Assembly: GCA_019247845.1 (NCBI GenBank)
Contig: JAFBAL010000069.1
Coordinates: 1 to 45,178, forward strand
DNA from: Alphaproteobacteria bacterium
Lineage (GTDB): Bacteria > Pseudomonadota > Alphaproteobacteria > Micropepsales > Micropepsaceae
Reading direction: 5' to 3'
DNA: 45,178 nt
Position 1 is the first letter of the stretch, and every line of letters begins with the position of its first letter. The notes below the pieces were generated by a model. It was not told the DNA's origin, did not search any database, and was given only the letters and a program-made list of their open reading frames with translations. A program made the translations under genes and the position numbers. This document shows positions 42,868 through 45,178 of this stretch, in pieces.

Positions 42868-43227
42868 TTGCCTGTGCCATCGACCTGCAATCAGGCGTGC
42901 TCCCACCACCTGATGTCGTTGCCCTAAACGTTGAAAGCGCCGCAACACGAGCGGGCTGGGTAGACTTGGGCTGCATTATCGAAATACTGCACCCCACGGT
43001 GGTTTTGTTATCACGAGCGCCAGAGCAATAAAATCGCGACCGGCATTGAACCCGACCTATCCACATGTGGAATTTGAAAATTCTTGGCACTGGGGATGTC
43101 TGTATCGGATAAGCGTTCCCGTTTCAGTCCTCAAATGGCGCAGCCGGGCTTGCACCAGAACTTGGCAAGCCTCCTCGCAGCGACCACGGGCGGCGGCTCA
43201 ATATCGGTCTTCGTAACTGTCCTCCGC
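42868..43227. other. Non-coding spacer upstream of druA, likely promoter region
   Basis: 360 bp between DUF736 and druA with no supported gene on either strand; apparent frames are shadows. It is AT-richer than the flanks and contains the perfect palindrome CCACATGTGG (43061-43070), beside AATTTGAAAATT, which may be a regulator site. I cannot assign a -35/-10 pair with confidence. The leftward operon promoter should lie here, unless druA is read through from the DUF736 transcript. Confidence 0.5.
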
Positions 43228-43542
43228 CTATGTCCTTCTATTCCAAACCAATTGCGCCTCCTCGCCGTCTTTTCCATGAAACATTGCAGCCGAGATCGGC
43301 TCGGGAAGACTCGGGTCGTCGATCTGGACGCTCAGATAGTCGCGTGGGTTCTCGCCACTCGAACGCTGCGCCCAGGCGGCGCCAAGCTCGGAGCGTCCGG
43401 CGAAGATGCGGAAGGCAGGCGCCCGGTCGTTCTCACGGTTGTCGTTGGGCACGAACTTCGCTTTGACGTCGATGGTCAAGGTGCGGATCGCTCCGGTCCA
43501 GCCGCCATCCTTGGTGGGGGTAAATGTGCCGATGATTGCCAT
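43228..43542 (-). CDS. DUF736 family protein, conjugative-element marker
   Basis: 104 residues. MAIIGTFTPTKDGGWTGAIR and the C-terminal DDPSLPEPISAAMF are the hallmarks of DUF736, a small soluble family found on proteobacterial plasmids and integrative conjugative elements, function unknown. ATG at 43542 has a GGAG ribosome site. It lies 24 bp after the DUF2274 stop on the same strand and is a reliable indicator that this region is an ICE-type backbone. Confidence 0.9.
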   Translation of the reverse strand: MAIIGTFTPTKDGGWTGAIRTLTIDVKAKFVPNDNRENDRAPAFRIFAGRSELGAAWAQRSSGENPRDYLSVQIDDPSLPEPISAAMFHGKDGEEAQLVWNRRT

Positions 43543-43566
43543 TGTAGTCTCCTTGGGTGATGCGAA

Positions 43567-43842
43567 CTACTGCTGCTGGTCTCGTTGCTGCCGCTTCGGC
43601 CGGCGGCCTGCCGATGGCGGATCACTGCTTCCATTTCTGCGGACTTTGGCGAAGCCGCGGTCTGCGGACAGGAAGCTGTCGATCATGTAGGGAATGAGCT
43701 CCGCCACTTCCTCTTCCTCGCCATAAGCCTCGCGATAAGCGGCTGCGTAGGCTTGAAGCGCACTATTGGTCTCGGGTTGGAGCGTGATCGTCAGTTTCAC
43801 CGGCTTGCGATCGGGAAGCTTTGCGAGCTTCAGTTCGGGCAT
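43567..43842 (-). CDS. DUF2274 family protein downstream of trbI
   Basis: 91 residues. MPELKLAKLPDRKPVKLTIT followed by LQAYAAAYREAYGEEEEVAE and IPYMIDSFLSADRGF is the DUF2274 pattern, which resembles a ribbon-helix-helix DNA-binding fold (short basic strand, then two helices). It nearly always follows trbI in trb-type ICEs, as here (14-bp gap). It may control element genes. ATG at 43842 with GGAG upstream; the longer frame is a shadow of trbI. Confidence 0.88.
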   Translation of the reverse strand: MPELKLAKLPDRKPVKLTITLQPETNSALQAYAAAYREAYGEEEEVAELIPYMIDSFLSADRGFAKVRRNGSSDPPSAGRRPKRQQRDQQQ

Positions 43843-43856
43843 TGTCGTCTCCTGTT

Positions 43857-45062
43857 TCAGCCGTGGTACGGACGCAGCACGAGATCCTTGTGGACGATCA
43901 CGCGCAGCGGCCAGCCCGGCCGCACCTTGATGGTCGGCTGGATGTTCAGATTCTTCTGCGTGAGCTGCTGACCCGCCTGGTTCACGCTGTCCTGCGTGGA
44001 TTCGCGGATCGAAAGCAGCAGATCGCTCTGGCCGGTCAGTGACAGCTCGCTGCCGATGCCCAGAAGCGTCGAGATCGCAACGCCCTTGATGAGCGCCCAG
44101 GTATGATAGTCGACATCGTCCTCGAGACCGGAGTAGCCCTGCGCGTCGGTCGCCGGTAGGTTGTCGATCTGGATCGATGACCCGTCCGGCATGATGATCC
44201 GCTGCCACACGACAAGCGCCCGGCTCTGGCCAAACGCGATCACGCTGTCATAGGTGCCGATGAGGCGCGAACCCTGGGGGATGAGCAGGGTGCGGCCGGT
44301 CACGGTATCATAGACGTTCTGCGTGACCTGGCCGACGACAAGTCCCGGCAGGTCCGAATCCAGGCCTGTGATCAAGCTTGCCGATATCAGCGTGCCGGCC
44401 ATGACCTCGTAGGGCGAGACGGGATCCTGGATCGCATGGGGATTGTAGATGGTGCGGTCGTCGTGGGCGTTCACGAAGTCCAGCTTTCGTTGCACGTCCC
44501 CCGGGTCGCGTGCGGGATCGAGCGCGACGTGGTCGCTCGGGCTGGCTGCTGGATCAATGCTCGGCACAACACCGGGCGCCGTCGGCAGCACAGCGCCCAT
44601 GCCGCCAGCATGGCTCGCACCCGACTGGAAGAAGACTCCGCCTTCTCGAGCCTGCCGTGCGAGTTGGGCTTGCCTCAGCTCTTCGGCACGAGCGCCGTCA
44701 TCTTCTGAACCAACGCCGAGGCCATGTCGGGCCCTCAGTTCCGCTGGGCCCAAGTCGCCGGGAAGTGCCGGACCAAGTGTGGGTGGCTTCACCTTGTCGT
44801 AAGTGGATGGCAAGGTGGCCAATCCGTCGGCTTTGGGTTTGCGGTCGATGTTGTAGAGTTCGTCGCCGGATGTCGGCCTTGCCAGCGGTGATGCCCGCAG
44901 CGCAATCCACGCAGCCGCAAAGACACCGATGACGAGCGCCGAGACGACGCCGATCACGACATGCCGCTTGAAGCGCGTCACACGGCGCGGGCTCGCACGC
45001 AGCACCAGGCTCTCAGGATCGACTTTCGGAGCGCCGCTTGCGCCCATGGTGGTATCGGTCAT
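43857..45062 (-). CDS. trbI: TrbI, VirB10-like type IV secretion/conjugation protein
   Basis: 401 residues. It spans the inner and outer membranes of the conjugative pore. Short cytoplasmic N-terminus, one transmembrane helix (about 34-56, HVVIGVVSALVIGVFAAAWI), a Pro-rich periplasmic linker, and the C-terminal VirB10/TrbI beta-barrel domain (YEVMAGTLISASLITGLDSD, TVTGRTLLIPQGSRLIGTYD, near 215-290). ATG at 45062 with GAGGA upstream; 7 nt after the trbG stop. It shows that the island carries, or once carried, a mating-pair-formation system. Confidence 0.95.
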   Translation of the reverse strand: MTDTTMGASGAPKVDPESLVLRASPRRVTRFKRHVVIGVVSALVIGVFAAAWIALRASPLARPTSGDELYNIDRKPKADGLATLPSTYDKVKPPTLGPALPGDLGPAELRARHGLGVGSEDDGARAEELRQAQLARQAREGGVFFQSGASHAGGMGAVLPTAPGVVPSIDPAASPSDHVALDPARDPGDVQRKLDFVNAHDDRTIYNPHAIQDPVSPYEVMAGTLISASLITGLDSDLPGLVVGQVTQNVYDTVTGRTLLIPQGSRLIGTYDSVIAFGQSRALVVWQRIIMPDGSSIQIDNLPATDAQGYSGLEDDVDYHTWALIKGVAISTLLGIGSELSLTGQSDLLLSIRESTQDSVNQAGQQLTQKNLNIQPTIKVRPGWPLRVIVHKDLVLRPYHG

Positions 45063-45069
45063 GCTGTCC

Positions 45070-45178
45070 TCAGCGCGTGTGATGCGTGTCGTCTGCGTCC
45101 GCCGTGCGCATGTCGTGCTTGATGCGCACGACTTGCTGAGGGTCCTGCCCAAGGCGCAGTTCGGCCGTCGCGAAGAGC
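45070..45178 (-). CDS. trbG: TrbG C-terminal fragment (cut by window edge)
   Basis: Only the last 36 codons are inside the window: LFATAELRLGQDPQQVVRIK and then HDMRTADADDTHHTR before TGA. The A-E-L-R-L-G...Q--VRI ending and the position right before trbI fit TrbG, the VirB9-like periplasmic/outer-membrane protein of the conjugation channel. The rest lies to the right. Confidence 0.75.
   Translation of the reverse strand, partial: LFATAELRLGQDPQQVVRIKHDMRTADADDTHHTR

Noticed and set aside
42587..43090. 167-codon minus-strand frame overlapping the druA start
   Set aside because: Lies in a different frame over the DUF4338 gene, with Arg/Ser-rich composition; druA itself has clear family motifs.

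Overview
The window looks like the chromosome of a GC-rich alphaproteobacterium. The reasons are the strong G/C third-position bias, ATGA-coupled operons, REP-like palindromic spacers, a fused alpha/beta 2-oxoacid dehydrogenase E1, and a trb/DUF736/DUF2274 conjugative module of the type found in alphaproteobacterial ICEs. The genus cannot be fixed from the sequence.

Region 1 (1-13782) is an aerobic phenylacetate region. A leftward paaABCDE epoxidase operon (paaE runs off the window) sits behind paaI. A divergent rightward operon holds paaG, paaZ, paaK, an alpha/beta hydrolase and a cytochrome P450. Beyond a terminator and a possible small RNA lies a leftward pair coding for a fused E1 and an E2 of a 2-oxoacid dehydrogenase complex, divergent from a TetR regulator. 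Three near-identical palindromes (before paaA, between paaI and paaG, and between E1 and tetR) suggest one PaaR-like regulon. This links the dehydrogenase to phenylacetyl-CoA metabolism.

Region 2 (13763-27978) is ordinary chromosome: a leftward operon for a class V aminotransferase-like protein, exported amidohydrolase, FAD oxidoreductase and membrane protein; an amino-acid permease; a CDGSH-cupin protein; asnS; tRNA-Ile2(CAU); a SIMPL-domain protein; a small lipoprotein; an exported M3 peptidase; a thioredoxin-like protein; a sulfotransferase; a dienelactone-hydrolase-like protein; and tRNA-Gly(GCC).

Region 3 (27979-45178) is a mobile island abutting the 3' end of tRNA-Gly, with lower GC and different codon use. 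At its outer end are trbG (partial), trbI, a DUF2274 gene and a DUF736 gene. Between these and the tRNA is a leftward seven-gene defence operon. Its first five genes match Druantia type I in content and order (druA-druB-druC-druD-druE). They are followed, with ATGA or TGATG coupling, by two genes that are not part of the described Druantia I core: a 266-residue protein with a DarT/ADP-ribosyltransferase-like N-terminus, and a 764-residue protein with an FtsZ/tubulin-like core lacking the GTP-binding glycine loop and a possible degenerate PD-(D/E)XK-like C-terminal domain. This extended Druantia locus is the most interesting item in the window. No integrase is visible here, but repeats next to the tRNA look like recombinase arm sites.
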